From assembly GCF_000800015.1 (NCBI RefSeq), contig NZ_JUGR01000002.1, positions 372,001 to 436,000 on the forward strand: a DNA stretch of 64,000 bases, given 5' to 3'. How positions within the stretch are numbered: the stretch's first letter is position 1; the number at the start of each line of letters is the position of its first letter. Position numbers and translations under genes: made by a program. This document shows, in pieces, positions 9,519 to 18,298 of the stretch. Source of the DNA: Terriglobus sp. TAA 43. Lineage in GTDB: Bacteria; Acidobacteriota; Terriglobia; Terriglobales; Acidobacteriaceae. The notes under the pieces are model-generated. The model was not told the DNA's origin. It saw only the letters and a program-made list of their open reading frames with translations, and did not search any database.

Positions 9519-11357
9519 ATGGCATCAATTCCCAGCAATACTCCCCCAACAACAAATCGACACCTCATTAAGTGGGTGGAAAAAACAGCGGACCTCTGCC
9601 AGCCCGATCGCATTCACTGGCTCGATGGCTCCGATGCAGAGAACGAACAGCTCTGCAATGAACTTGTGGAAGCCGGAACCTTCACACGCCTCGATCCGGT
9701 GAAGTGGCCCGGATGTTTCTACGCACGTTCCTCGCCGAACGATGTAGCCCGCGTGGAAGACCGCACCTTCATCTGCTCGCTCTCAAAGGACGCCGCCGGC
9801 CCCACCAACAACTGGGAAGATCCCTTCGTCATGCGCCGCAAGTTGAAGGCACTCTTCAAAGGCAGCATGAAGGGCCGCACCATGTACGTCATGCCCTTCA
9901 GCATGGGTCCCGTCGGCTCGCCCATGAGCCAGATCGGCGTGCAGCTTACTGACTCCGCATACGCCGTCGTGAACATGCGCATCATGGCCCGCATCGGCCT
10001 GCCCGTCTACGCTGAAATCGATAAAGACTACAAGCGCGTCGTCCCCTGCGTTCACTCCGTTGGCGCACCGCTCGCGCCGGGGCAACAAGACGTCCCCTGG
10101 CCGCAGAACGACACGAAGTACATCGTCCACTATCCCGAAACACGCGAGATCTGGAGCTACGGTTCTGGCTACGGCGGCAACGCTCTGCTCGGCAAAAAGT
10201 GCTTCGCACTCCGCATCGCCTCTGCCATCGGTCGCGATGAAGGATGGATGGCCGAACACATGCTCATCGTCGGCGTGGAATCGCCTGCGGATGAAAACGG
10301 CAAGACAGAAAAGACCTATGTCGCCGCAGCCTTCCCATCAGCATGTGGCAAAACCAACTTCGCCATGCTGATCCCGCCTGCAGGCTTTGAAGGCTGGAAA
10401 GTATGGACAGTCGGCGACGACATCGCATGGATCAAGCCCGACGCCACAGGCCAGCTACGCGCCATGAATCCTGAGACAGGTTTCTTCGGCGTCGCACCCG
10501 GCACCAGCGACAAGACCAATCACAACGCCATGGCGACGTTGCGCAAGAACAGCATCTTCACCAACGTTGCGCTCGTTACAAAGAACGGTGTTCCCAACGG
10601 CGACATCTGGTGGGAAGGCATGACAGACAAGCCCCCCGCCGAAGCGCTCGATTGGCGCGGTGATGCCTGGACGCCTGCATCAAAGACACCCGCAGCACAT
10701 CCCAATGGCCGCTTCACCGCGCCTGCATCACAATGCCCCACCATTGATCCCGACTGGGAAAACCCCGAAGGTGTGCCGCTCAACGCCATCATCTTCGGCG
10801 GCCGTCGCGCCACCACCATGCCGCTCGTCTACCAGGCATTCAACTGGTCCAGCGGCGTCTACGTCGGCGCAACCATGGGCAGCGAGCAAACCGCAGCAGC
10901 CGGTGGCGCAGTCGGCATCGTGCGTCGCGATCCCATGGCCATGCTGCCCTTCTGCGGCTATCACATGGGCGACTACTTCCGTCACTGGCTCAAGATGCAA
11001 CGCGAACTCACCACCACACCGCGCATCTTCCACGTGAATTGGTTCCGCAAAGATGAGAACGGCAAATTCCTGTGGCCCGGCTACGGCGAAAACATGCGCG
11101 TGCTCAAGTGGATCGTCGATCGCGTGCGGGGCCGCGTACGCGGACAGGAAACACCCATCGGCTGGATTCCCAAATACAACGACATCAACTGGAACGGCCT
11201 CGACTTCCCCGAAGACAAGTTCAATGAACTGGAGACAGTCGACCGCGCCACATGGAAACGCGAAGTCATGGGCCACGAGGAAGTCTTCCTTCTACTCCAC
11301 GATCACCTTCCACCAGAGATGATCTACGAGCGCGAACTCCTCATCTGCCGTCTCTAA
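9519..11357 (+). CDS. pckG: Phosphoenolpyruvate carboxykinase (GTP)
   Basis: Interconverts oxaloacetate plus GTP with PEP, CO2 and GDP at the entry to gluconeogenesis. Visible motifs are the phosphate loop with its reactive cysteine ([13 protein letters not shown]), the metal-binding kinase-2 loop ([12 protein letters not shown]), the substrate segment YVMPFSMGP and the [10 protein letters not shown] loop. Start at 9519 gives 612 residues, the normal size, with CCGGAGG ahead of it. An alternative ATG at 9471 has a stronger AAGGAGG six bases away, so the N-terminus could be 16 residues longer. It is followed by a strong terminator. Confidence 0.96.
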   Translation: MASIPSNTPPTTNRHLIKWVEKTADLCQPDRIHWLDGSDAENEQLCNELVEAGTFTRLDPVKWPGCFYARSSPNDVARVEDRTFICSLSKDAAGPTNNWEDPFVMRRKLKALFKGSMKGRTMYVMPFSMGPVGSPMSQIGVQLTDSAYAVVNMRIMARIGLPVYAEIDKDYKRVVPCVHSVGAPLAPGQQDVPWPQNDTKYIVHYPETREIWSYGSGYGGNALLGKKCFALRIASAIGRDEGWMAEHMLIVGVESPADENGKTEKTYVAAAFPSACGKTNFAMLIPPAGFEGWKVWTVGDDIAWIKPDATGQLRAMNPETGFFGVAPGTSDKTNHNAMATLRKNSIFTNVALVTKNGVPNGDIWWEGMTDKPPAEALDWRGDAWTPASKTPAAHPNGRFTAPASQCPTIDPDWENPEGVPLNAIIFGGRRATTMPLVYQAFNWSSGVYVGATMGSEQTAAAGGAVGIVRRDPMAMLPFCGYHMGDYFRHWLKMQRELTTTPRIFHVNWFRKDENGKFLWPGYGENMRVLKWIVDRVRGRVRGQETPIGWIPKYNDINWNGLDFPEDKFNELETVDRATWKREVMGHEEVFLLLHDHLPPEMIYERELLICRL

Positions 11358-11367
11358 GAAGTCCAAC

Positions 11368-11401
11368 AAGAACGAACGCGGCACTCGCCGCGTTCGTTCT
11401 T
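11368..11401 (+). terminator. Rho-independent terminator of pckG
   Basis: A perfect 14-bp stem (11368-11381 with 11388-11401), a 6-base loop and a following T-rich run. It touches the stop codon of the convergent permease gene, so it can serve both strands. Confidence 0.9.
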
Positions 11402-12667
11402 TTATATCCAGTGCATCAACAACACTCCACATATCGCAGCCACCATCGCAACAGGCATGGCAATCGCACCAGCCTTCAAAAAATCCCATGCGCTGACATG
11501 CATGTCTTCCTTGCGAATGGCCAGCAGCCAAAGAATCGTAGCCAGTGATCCTGTCACAGAAAGATTCGGCCCCAGGTCCACACCAATCAACACCGAGTGC
11601 GATAGCACTCCCTGCACCTGCGCCGTCTGCACAATAGCTCCTGCAATCAAACCCAACGGCAAATTGTTAACGATGTTGTTCCCAACACCCACAACAAAAC
11701 TCACCACAAACGCGCCGGCAACTACAGGCAGATGCGTGGCCCATCGCATCGCTGCAACGGCATAGTCCAGCGCGCCAATCGCTTCCACCGCGCGCACCAT
11801 CACAAACAACGCAGCCACCAGCAGCAGCGTCGTCCAACTAATCTCCTTCAGCATCGGCAGCGGACTCTTCTTCGCAATCACCGACACCGCCATCACCACA
11901 ACACATGCCGCAATACACGTAGGCAGACCCAGCTGCCATCCCAACCCCGACGCCACCAGCAACACCACAATCACCAGCAGCAATCCAGCCAGCACCACCT
12001 TCGCATTCCATTCCAACGGCGTCGCTTCCGGCTCGCACTCAATGCCGTCGCGCAACTCCTCGCGAAAGTACCAACGCAGAACAAAGTAAGTCGTTGCAAT
12101 CGACAACACCGAAGGCACACCAAACGAAGCCAACCAGCTTGCCAACGGTGGCATGTGCGCGCCAAACACCACCAGGTTTGCAGGATTCGAAATCGGCAAC
12201 ACAAACGACGCCGCATTCGCAATCATGGCGCACGCAAACAGGTAAGGCAGCGGCGGCACCTTTGCCTTCTTCACTGCAGCCAACACCGCGGGCGTCAGCA
12301 CCACGGCAGTCGCATCATTACTCATGCAGATGGTCACAACCGTTCCCACCGCATACATCAACGCAAACAGCCGCGACCGCTTCCCATGCGCACCCAGCAC
12401 AGCATGCGTTGAAAGCCACTCAAACACGCCATTATCTTTCGCCAGCTCGCTCAGCAACATCATGCCAATCAGAAACAGATAAACATCGCTGCCTTCCGCA
12501 ACGGCCTTACCTGCAGTCTTCAATGGCACCAGCCGCAGCACGACCAGCAGCAGCGCGCCGGGCCCCACCCACCAAACCTCGGGCAGGTTTTTAGGCCGCA
12601 CCAGCATTAGCAAAATGCTCGCCGCAACAATCGCAATCAACAGCACATGGGATAACTCAACCGGCAT
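11402..12667 (-). CDS. arsB: ArsB-type anion permease
   Basis: Inner-membrane transporter of the ArsB/NhaD (ion transporter) superfamily, likely exporting arsenite or a related oxyanion. Its 421 residues form about eleven or twelve hydrophobic helices. Family signatures are MSNDATAVVLTP, ISNPANLVVFG, GVGNNIVNNLPLGL and LGPNLSVTGSLATILWL, all close to ArsB. No arsR repressor, arsC reductase or ArsA ATPase gene is adjacent, so regulation and the arsenite role are inferred from the family only. It is convergent with pckG and shares its terminator. Confidence 0.85.
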   Translation of the reverse strand: MPVELSHVLLIAIVAASILLMLVRPKNLPEVWWVGPGALLLVVLRLVPLKTAGKAVAEGSDVYLFLIGMMLLSELAKDNGVFEWLSTHAVLGAHGKRSRLFALMYAVGTVVTICMSNDATAVVLTPAVLAAVKKAKVPPLPYLFACAMIANAASFVLPISNPANLVVFGAHMPPLASWLASFGVPSVLSIATTYFVLRWYFREELRDGIECEPEATPLEWNAKVVLAGLLLVIVVLLVASGLGWQLGLPTCIAACVVVMAVSVIAKKSPLPMLKEISWTTLLLVAALFVMVRAVEAIGALDYAVAAMRWATHLPVVAGAFVVSFVVGVGNNIVNNLPLGLIAGAIVQTAQVQGVLSHSVLIGVDLGPNLSVTGSLATILWLLAIRKEDMHVSAWDFLKAGAIAMPVAMVAAICGVLLMHWI

Positions 12668-12742
12668 CTGTCACACTCTGACGTATTTCATCTCTCCACG
12701 GTTGCGAAATCGCACAGCTATACTGGCCACCCGGAGCAAATC

Positions 12743-13156
12743 ATGAGCGAAGCCGCCATCACGCACATTGACACCATAACCGACGCGCCGCTTCTTGCCG
12801 ACGGTGTCATCGCCTACGAAAGCCTTCCCGCCGTCGGCGCAGCGCCCGGCACCGCGGCATACGTGCATTACAACGGCCCCACTGGCCACCTCAGCACGCT
12901 CTGCACCGGCATGTGCATACTCGATCCCGGAGCCTGCCCACATCCGCCACACCGTCATCCTGAAGAAGAGACCATGATCATCGCCACCGGCACCGGCATC
13001 ATCGAAGTCGATGGTGTTACAACGCAAGTCGGCCCCGGAGCCATCATGTACTGCGCCGCCAACACGCTCCACGGCATCACCAACACCGGCGGCACACCCA
13101 TGACGTTTTACTTCTCAAAGTGGCTGGCAAAGGGCATTGAGGCTCAGAGCGTCTAA
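12743..13156 (+). CDS. Cupin-domain protein
   Basis: Single-domain cupin of 137 residues. The two cupin motifs are visible: PHPPHRHPEEE (metal-binding His and Glu) and the later AANTLHGITN. Such proteins act as small metal-dependent enzymes or sensors; the substrate is unknown. The stop lies 4 bases before the di-haem peroxidase start, suggesting a shared transcript with the two genes downstream. It is divergent from the permease, with 75 bases between them. Confidence 0.85.
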   Translation: MSEAAITHIDTITDAPLLADGVIAYESLPAVGAAPGTAAYVHYNGPTGHLSTLCTGMCILDPGACPHPPHRHPEEETMIIATGTGIIEVDGVTTQVGPGAIMYCAANTLHGITNTGGTPMTFYFSKWLAKGIEAQSV

Positions 13157-13160
13157 CAGA

Positions 13161-14234
13161 ATGATGAAGCGCCCACAGCACCATCGCGTCCTCCTCTGCC
13201 TTGCCTTGCTGCTTCTCTCCACAGGTTGCAAGAAGAAAGAGGTCAGCGCGCGTCCCATCGGCACAGAGGTCCACATCCAGCCGCTGCTCGGCCTTCCGCC
13301 TGTTCCCATTCCAAAGGACAACCCGCCCACCGCCGACACCATCGCCCTTGGTCGCCGACTCTTCTACGACAAGCGCGTCAGCGTCGACAACACACTCTCC
13401 TGCGCCAGTTGCCACGACCCGCAGTCGTACTTCACCGACGGCAAAAACGTCAGCACCGGCGTGCGCGGCGCACTCGGCACACGCAACGCGCCCACCATCC
13501 TCAACGCTGCCTATCTGCCGTTTCAATTCTGGGATGGTCGCGCCATCACGCTCGAAGAGCAAGCCGCCTTCCCCATAGCAAACCCGGTCGAGATGAGTCA
13601 GCCCCACGCCGCCGACGTCAGCAAACTCGGCGACGATCCCGAATACCGCGCGCTCTTCAAGAAAGCCTTCGGCACAGAAGACGTAAACATCGCGCGCGTC
13701 GAAGCAGCATTGGCATCGTTCGAACGCACCGCGCTCACCGGCAACTCGCCCTTCGATCAATACCAGTTCGGAGGCAACAAAAACGCGCTCACACCCGCAC
13801 AGCTTCGCGGCTACGGCGTCTTCCTCAATCCCAACGGTGGCAACTGCGCCTCGTGCCACACCATCGCACCGCAAGGCGCACTCTTCACCGACGGCAAGTT
13901 CCACAACATCGGCGAGGGCGTGAACGACGAAGGCGACTTCAGCGACATCGGCCGCTTCCACGAAACCAAAGTCGCCACCGACAAAGGCGCATTCAAAACG
14001 CCCACGTTGCGCAACGTCGCAAAGACCGCGCCGTATATGCACAACGGCCGCTTGAAGACGCTGAAAGAAGTCATCGACTTCTACGCAGGTCAGGGCAACA
14101 GCAATCAATACCTCGACCCCGAGATGAAGAAGATTCACATGACCGGCCAGGACCGCACCGATCTCCTCGAATTCCTCAACGCCCTAACCGGCGACGTAAC
14201 ACCAAACCTTGGCCCACCATCCAACAGCAAGTAA
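13161..14234 (+). CDS. Di-haem cytochrome c peroxidase / MauG-like lipoprotein
   Basis: Periplasmic lipoprotein with two c-type haem sites, CASCHDP and CASCHTI, about 150 residues apart, as in the CCP/MauG family that reduces hydrogen peroxide or oxidises protein substrates. The signal peptide ends in the lipobox LLLSTGC. Family features include RRLFYDKRVSVDNTLSCASC, TRNAPTILNAAY and FKTPTLRNVAKTAPYMHNG, the last supplying a likely distal ligand segment. Start ATG at 13161 (a second ATG at 13164) lies just after the cupin gene. The next gene encodes a cupredoxin-like lipoprotein, a plausible electron-transfer partner (inference). Confidence 0.92.
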   Translation: MMKRPQHHRVLLCLALLLLSTGCKKKEVSARPIGTEVHIQPLLGLPPVPIPKDNPPTADTIALGRRLFYDKRVSVDNTLSCASCHDPQSYFTDGKNVSTGVRGALGTRNAPTILNAAYLPFQFWDGRAITLEEQAAFPIANPVEMSQPHAADVSKLGDDPEYRALFKKAFGTEDVNIARVEAALASFERTALTGNSPFDQYQFGGNKNALTPAQLRGYGVFLNPNGGNCASCHTIAPQGALFTDGKFHNIGEGVNDEGDFSDIGRFHETKVATDKGAFKTPTLRNVAKTAPYMHNGRLKTLKEVIDFYAGQGNSNQYLDPEMKKIHMTGQDRTDLLEFLNALTGDVTPNLGPPSNSK

Positions 14235-14271
14235 AACGAAAAGCGTCTGAACCAACGAGGGACCAAACGCA

Positions 14272-15048
14272 ATGAACCGCAAGCTCTGCACCGCCGCACT
14301 CCTCCTGCTCACCGCCACCGGCTGTAAACAATCGCAAAGCACCGCAGACACCTCTGCCGCAACCAAGCCAGCCGAACCCACATACTTCAAGGTGGACACC
14401 GCCACCGCAGGCACCGTCACCGGCACCATCAAGTACGAAGGCCCCAAAGCAAAACCCAAAGTCATCGACATGAGCAGCGACCCCGCCTGTGCCAAAGCCC
14501 ACAAGGGCGGCAAGGTATTGGACGAATCGCTTCTCGTCGACAAAACCGGCGACCTAGCCAATGCCTTCGTCTACATCTCCAAGGGCCTCGAGGGCAAAGC
14601 CTTTGCCACCCCCACTGACTCCATCAAGATCGACCAGTCCGGCTGCTGGTTCAAGCCCCGCGTGCTCGGTCTGCAAACCGGCCAAACGCTGGACATCATC
14701 AACTCTGATCCCGTCACACACAACATCCATCCCATGCCACACGACAATCGCGAGTGGAACCACTCGCAGGGCCCCGGCGACCCGCCCATGCACCGCAAAT
14801 TCACAAAAGCGGAAGTCATGATCCCGGTGAAGTGCAACATCCATGACTGGATGCACGCCTTCATCGGCGTAGTCGATCACCCCTACTTCGCAGTCACCGG
14901 CGACGACGGCACCTTCAAACTGCCCAACCTGCCGCCGGGCACCTACACCGTCACCGCGTGGCACGAAAACATGGACCCCATAGAGACTTCGGTCACCATC
15001 GCGCCCAGCGGCAAAGCGGAAGCGAACCTCACATTCCACGCAAAGTAG
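14272..15048 (+). CDS. Cupredoxin-like lipoprotein
   Basis: Exported lipoprotein (signal with lipobox LTATGC) of 258 residues. The central part resembles a plastocyanin-like fold with possible copper ligands: NSDPVTHNIHP upstream, then CNIHDWMHAF containing Cys, His and Met. The end has the DGTFKLPNLPPGTYTV pattern of carboxypeptidase-regulatory-like beta sandwiches. It sits 37 bases after the di-haem peroxidase gene on the same strand, so I infer a periplasmic redox pair. Copper binding is inferred from residue spacing only. Confidence 0.8.
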   Translation: MNRKLCTAALLLLTATGCKQSQSTADTSAATKPAEPTYFKVDTATAGTVTGTIKYEGPKAKPKVIDMSSDPACAKAHKGGKVLDESLLVDKTGDLANAFVYISKGLEGKAFATPTDSIKIDQSGCWFKPRVLGLQTGQTLDIINSDPVTHNIHPMPHDNREWNHSQGPGDPPMHRKFTKAEVMIPVKCNIHDWMHAFIGVVDHPYFAVTGDDGTFKLPNLPPGTYTVTAWHENMDPIETSVTIAPSGKAEANLTFHAK

Positions 15049-15068
15049 CGACTTGCTCTTGCCCCACA

Positions 15069-15096
15069 CCCCGCCAAGCGTCTACAGTTGGCGGGG
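15069..15096 (+). terminator. Possible terminator hairpin
   Basis: A 9-bp perfect GC-rich stem (15069-15077 with 15088-15096) 20 bases after the cupredoxin-like gene. No T-run follows, so it may be weak. Confidence 0.5.
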
Positions 15097-15133
15097 TCAA
15101 CGCATTATCAATAACCGCTGGAGTTCACAAGCC

Positions 15134-16099
15134 ATGAGCAACATCACACGCAGAGTCTTCCTTGGACGCGCGGGCAGCCTCGCCGCCGTCACCGCCATGG
15201 CCGCCGCCATGCCCCGCTTTGCTTCGGCAACACCGCTCGGCCTGCCCATCGGCATCCAGCTTTACGTGGTGAACGCCGACCTCGGCAAGGACGCCGAAGC
15301 CACTATCAAGCAGCTTGCCGCCATCGGCTACAAGGAAGTCGAAACCGCAGGCTTCGGCTCCGCAAAGACTGCCGCCGCCCTCCGCAAGATCTTCGACGAC
15401 AACGGCATCAAGTGTCCGAGTGCGCATCTGCAGTTCGACATGAACAACCTGAACAAGGCATTCGACGACGCGCATACGCTCGGCTGCACCTACGCCACAT
15501 CGTCCGTGCCCAAGCAGCTTCTCCTCTCCGCTTCCATGCCCGACATGAGCGGCATGTCACAGGAAGACCGCCGCGCCGCCATGGCCAAGACCATGCGTGG
15601 CATGCTCGCGCCCATGACACCGGATGAATTCAAGGCGCTCGCCGAAGCCATGAACAAGGTAGGCGCCGCCGCCAAGACCAGCGGCCTGCGTTTCGCCGCA
15701 CATAACCACACCATGGAATTCGCAGACGACAACGGCAAGCCCGGCTACGACTACCTGATCTCGAACACCGACAAAGACAAGGTCTACTTCGAAATCGATT
15801 GCGGTTGGATCACCGTCGCAGGCCACAAGCCATCTGAGTACATCAACCGTTATCCGGGCCGCATCCGCATGCTGCACATCAAGGACTTCCTTTCCATCGA
15901 ACCCGGCGCTGCAACCGGCCCCAACGCACCCAAGGGCGCGGAGATCGGCACAGGCGTCGTCAACTACAAGGAAATCTTTGCCAGCGTTAAGGGCAAGGGC
16001 ATCGAGCACATCTTCGTGGAGCAGGAAGGCCCCTACAGCCGCATGCCCGCAATGCAGGCCGCCGAAGTCGACTACAAGTACCTCAAGTCCCTCTCCTAA
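15134..16099 (+). CDS. Tat-exported sugar phosphate isomerase/epimerase-like TIM barrel
   Basis: Member of the xylose-isomerase-like TIM-barrel superfamily (AP_endonuc_2 fold). The N-terminus has a twin-arginine signal (NITRRVFLGRAGS then a hydrophobic stretch ending ASA), so the folded enzyme is likely exported. Barrel features include GIQLYVV, GYKEVETAGF, the metal-ligand candidates AHNHTMEF and FEIDCGWI, and MLHIKDF. The ATG at 15134 begins exactly at the signal; the frame is open from 15053. The substrate is unknown. It is followed by a strong terminator. Confidence 0.85.
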   Translation: MSNITRRVFLGRAGSLAAVTAMAAAMPRFASATPLGLPIGIQLYVVNADLGKDAEATIKQLAAIGYKEVETAGFGSAKTAAALRKIFDDNGIKCPSAHLQFDMNNLNKAFDDAHTLGCTYATSSVPKQLLLSASMPDMSGMSQEDRRAAMAKTMRGMLAPMTPDEFKALAEAMNKVGAAAKTSGLRFAAHNHTMEFADDNGKPGYDYLISNTDKDKVYFEIDCGWITVAGHKPSEYINRYPGRIRMLHIKDFLSIEPGAATGPNAPKGAEIGTGVVNYKEIFASVKGKGIEHIFVEQEGPYSRMPAMQAAEVDYKYLKSLS

Positions 16100-16121
16100 T
16101 CAGAAAGCAAACAGGATACAG

Positions 16122-16146
16122 AAGGCCAGCCGCAAAGGCTGGCCTT
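16122..16146 (+). terminator. Rho-independent terminator
   Basis: A perfect 10-bp stem (16122-16131 with 16137-16146), a GCAAA loop and a following TTGTATTT run. The stem is identical to that of the hairpin at 18246. It lies between the isomerase-like gene and the convergent sulfatase. Confidence 0.9.
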
Positions 16147-16169
16147 TTGTATTTGATTAGGAAAATAAA

Positions 16170-17642
16170 CTAACTCTCCGGCAACTCAAACGTATCGCTC
16201 GTATCGGTAACCCACTGCTTCAACCGAGCAAGCAGCCGCTTCCGATCCGCCTTGTAACCATCGTTAAACGCCACATTCACCTGCTCGTACGGATCATCAA
16301 TCAGGTTGAACATCATCCACGACTGCCGCGGCAAACACACATATTTCCACCCATCCGTCGTCACAATCCCACGATACGGCGTGTTCACGCTATCCGCATG
16401 CCCCGTCGGAATCACGTTCTGCAAATACATCGAATCCGGATTCTTCGGCCTTGGGCGCGACTGCAAACGATGCCCCGAAAGATCATTGCCCTCCATCCAA
16501 TCCGGAATCGCAACGTTGCACAAGCCAAGCGCCGTAGGAGCAATATCAATCGCACTGAACAGCACATTCGGCTTGCCTGTTTCGTGGCCATCGTAAAAGG
16601 CTTCGCTACCACTCACGATCATCGGAATGCGAACCGACTCTTCGTAAGGATTCGTCTTCAAAAACTGCCCATGCGATCCATGCGTATCGCCATGATCCGC
16701 AAAGATCATAATGTGCGTATCATCCAGCAGGTTCAGCGAAGTCAACGTCTCGATAATGCGACCAATATTCCAGTCCCAGTTCTCAATCTGCGCATAATAT
16801 CCAGCCAGATCCTGGCGAGACTTCTCACCAATGGTCTCCCGGCCGCCCAACACGCGCGGCCCTTTACCGGGCATCGTCTCATCCGCAGGCACATTCGGCC
16901 GCAGCTTGATCTGCTCCGCGTTATACCGCGACATAAACTGCGGCGGGGCAATGTACGGATTATGCGAAGGCTCCACGGACAACACACCAAAGAACGGCTG
17001 CCCCTTCCCTGCCTTCTGTTCCGCAGCGCGCTCACGAATGTACTTGATGAGCAGGTCTGTCAACGAGTCAGACTCATACCCCGGCAACCGATACTGGAAC
17101 GCATCCTTCCCTTCGCCGCCATGCACCCACGTATCCCAAGGGCTGTTGTTGTTCTCATACCCAATCCATGTCTTAAAACCACCACGCCGCTCCGGCGGAA
17201 CAACATACATGGTGGCGCGGCCTTCCGATTCATGAAAGCCACCCAGATGCCACTTGCCGAAATAGCCCGTGTGATAGCCCGCATCATTGAACAGGTTCGC
17301 GACTGTCTTCTGCCCTGAAGGCAACGGATACTCATGCCCCGGCACCATGTGATGCGGATAACGACTCGTCAGCATCGTCCCGCGAAACGGGCAGCACAGT
17401 GGAAACCCGGAACGCGCCTGCTGGAAATTGATACCGCTACGGCTTAGTCGATCGATGTTCGGAGTATGCGCATTCGGATCGCCATTAATCCCCAACGCCT
17501 GCGCCCGCATCTGGTCCGCCACCAGCCAAAGAATGTTGCTCTTCTTGGCAGGCTGCTTCCCTTGCGCTTCACCTCGCACACCAACAAGCGACGAAGCCAT
17601 CATCGCCTGCGAAGACTTCACCAAAAACTCACGACGGTCCAA
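16170..17642 (-). CDS. Tat-exported sulfatase
   Basis: Hydrolyses sulfate esters, probably of a polysaccharide or other outside substrate. The N-terminus reads DRREFLVKSSQAMMASSL, a twin-arginine signal. Alkaline-phosphatase-superfamily motifs are NILWLVADQMRAQ (metal ligands), the formylglycine site CCPFRGTMLTSR (C-x-P-x-R), GYHTGYFGKWHLGG and FADHGDTHGSHG. I place the start at a TTG at 17642 because AAAGGAG lies 8 bases upstream; the frame stays open to 17705. A sulfatase-maturing enzyme is not in the window. It is convergent with the isomerase-like gene. Confidence 0.9.
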   Translation of the reverse strand: MDRREFLVKSSQAMMASSLVGVRGEAQGKQPAKKSNILWLVADQMRAQALGINGDPNAHTPNIDRLSRSGINFQQARSGFPLCCPFRGTMLTSRYPHHMVPGHEYPLPSGQKTVANLFNDAGYHTGYFGKWHLGGFHESEGRATMYVVPPERRGGFKTWIGYENNNSPWDTWVHGGEGKDAFQYRLPGYESDSLTDLLIKYIRERAAEQKAGKGQPFFGVLSVEPSHNPYIAPPQFMSRYNAEQIKLRPNVPADETMPGKGPRVLGGRETIGEKSRQDLAGYYAQIENWDWNIGRIIETLTSLNLLDDTHIMIFADHGDTHGSHGQFLKTNPYEESVRIPMIVSGSEAFYDGHETGKPNVLFSAIDIAPTALGLCNVAIPDWMEGNDLSGHRLQSRPRPKNPDSMYLQNVIPTGHADSVNTPYRGIVTTDGWKYVCLPRQSWMMFNLIDDPYEQVNVAFNDGYKADRKRLLARLKQWVTDTSDTFELPES

Positions 17643-17814
17643 AACGGTCACTCCTTTTGCCACCCATCTCCGAGCGCTTTCATGGATGCAGAGATTATCC
17701 AGCAATCAAAACAGTCCGTCGCATGAGAAATATAAGAAGCAGTATGGACAGCTACTTTCCGCCACTCCAAACACATCCCGCAACGGAGATATCCTTAAAG
17801 CCAGAGGCAGTCGA

Positions 17815-18231
17815 TTGAAGCAAGCCATACATAAACTCGAAATCACAACCCGCGGCCAGGGCCTCTACGAATTCACATCCGAAGTGGAAGCGTGGATCAG
17901 AAACCAGCAGATGCAGACCGGCCTGCTCACAGTCTTCTGCCGCCACACCTCAGCTTCGCTCTTGATCCAGGAAAACGCCGACCCAAGCGTCCGCCGCGAC
18001 CTTAAGTCCTACTTCAGTCGCATTGCCCCGGAAAACGGCCCATACGAGCACACCGACGAAGGTCCAGACGACATGCCCGCACATCTGAAAACCGCGCTAA
18101 CCCAGGTGCAACTCTCCATACCAATGGCGAACGGCCGCTTGGTACTCGGCACATGGCAAGGCATCTATCTCTTCGAACACCGCACGCATCCGCATCGCAG
18201 ACAGATCATCCTCCATCTCATCGGAGAGTAA
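17815..18231 (+). CDS. YjbQ/UPF0047 family protein
   Basis: Small trimeric protein family described as a secondary thiamine-phosphate synthase in E. coli; the true role is uncertain. Conserved features are CRHTSASLLIQENADP, EGPDDMPAHLK and LGTWQGIYLFEHR. An open frame begins at 17428 but the family is about 138 residues long, which fits a TTG start at 17815 preceded by AGAGG at 7 bases. It diverges from the sulfatase gene and ends just before a strong terminator. Confidence 0.85.
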   Translation: MKQAIHKLEITTRGQGLYEFTSEVEAWIRNQQMQTGLLTVFCRHTSASLLIQENADPSVRRDLKSYFSRIAPENGPYEHTDEGPDDMPAHLKTALTQVQLSIPMANGRLVLGTWQGIYLFEHRTHPHRRQIILHLIGE

Positions 18232-18245
18232 TCAAACGAATTAAG

Positions 18246-18273
18246 AAGGCCAGCCAAAATATCGGCTGGCCTT
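18246..18273 (+). terminator. Rho-independent terminator
   Basis: A 10-bp perfect stem (18246-18255 with 18264-18273) with an AT-rich loop and a TTCTCGTT tail, between YjbQ and the convergent oleate hydratase gene. It has the same stem sequence as the terminator at 16122. Confidence 0.9.
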
Positions 18274-18298
18274 TCTCGTTACGGTTCGATTAGAGGGA

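Noticed and set aside
13226-14275. 349-codon frame on the same strand as the di-haem peroxidase
   Set aside because: Arg/His-rich composition typical of a shadow frame; the other frame has two haem motifs.
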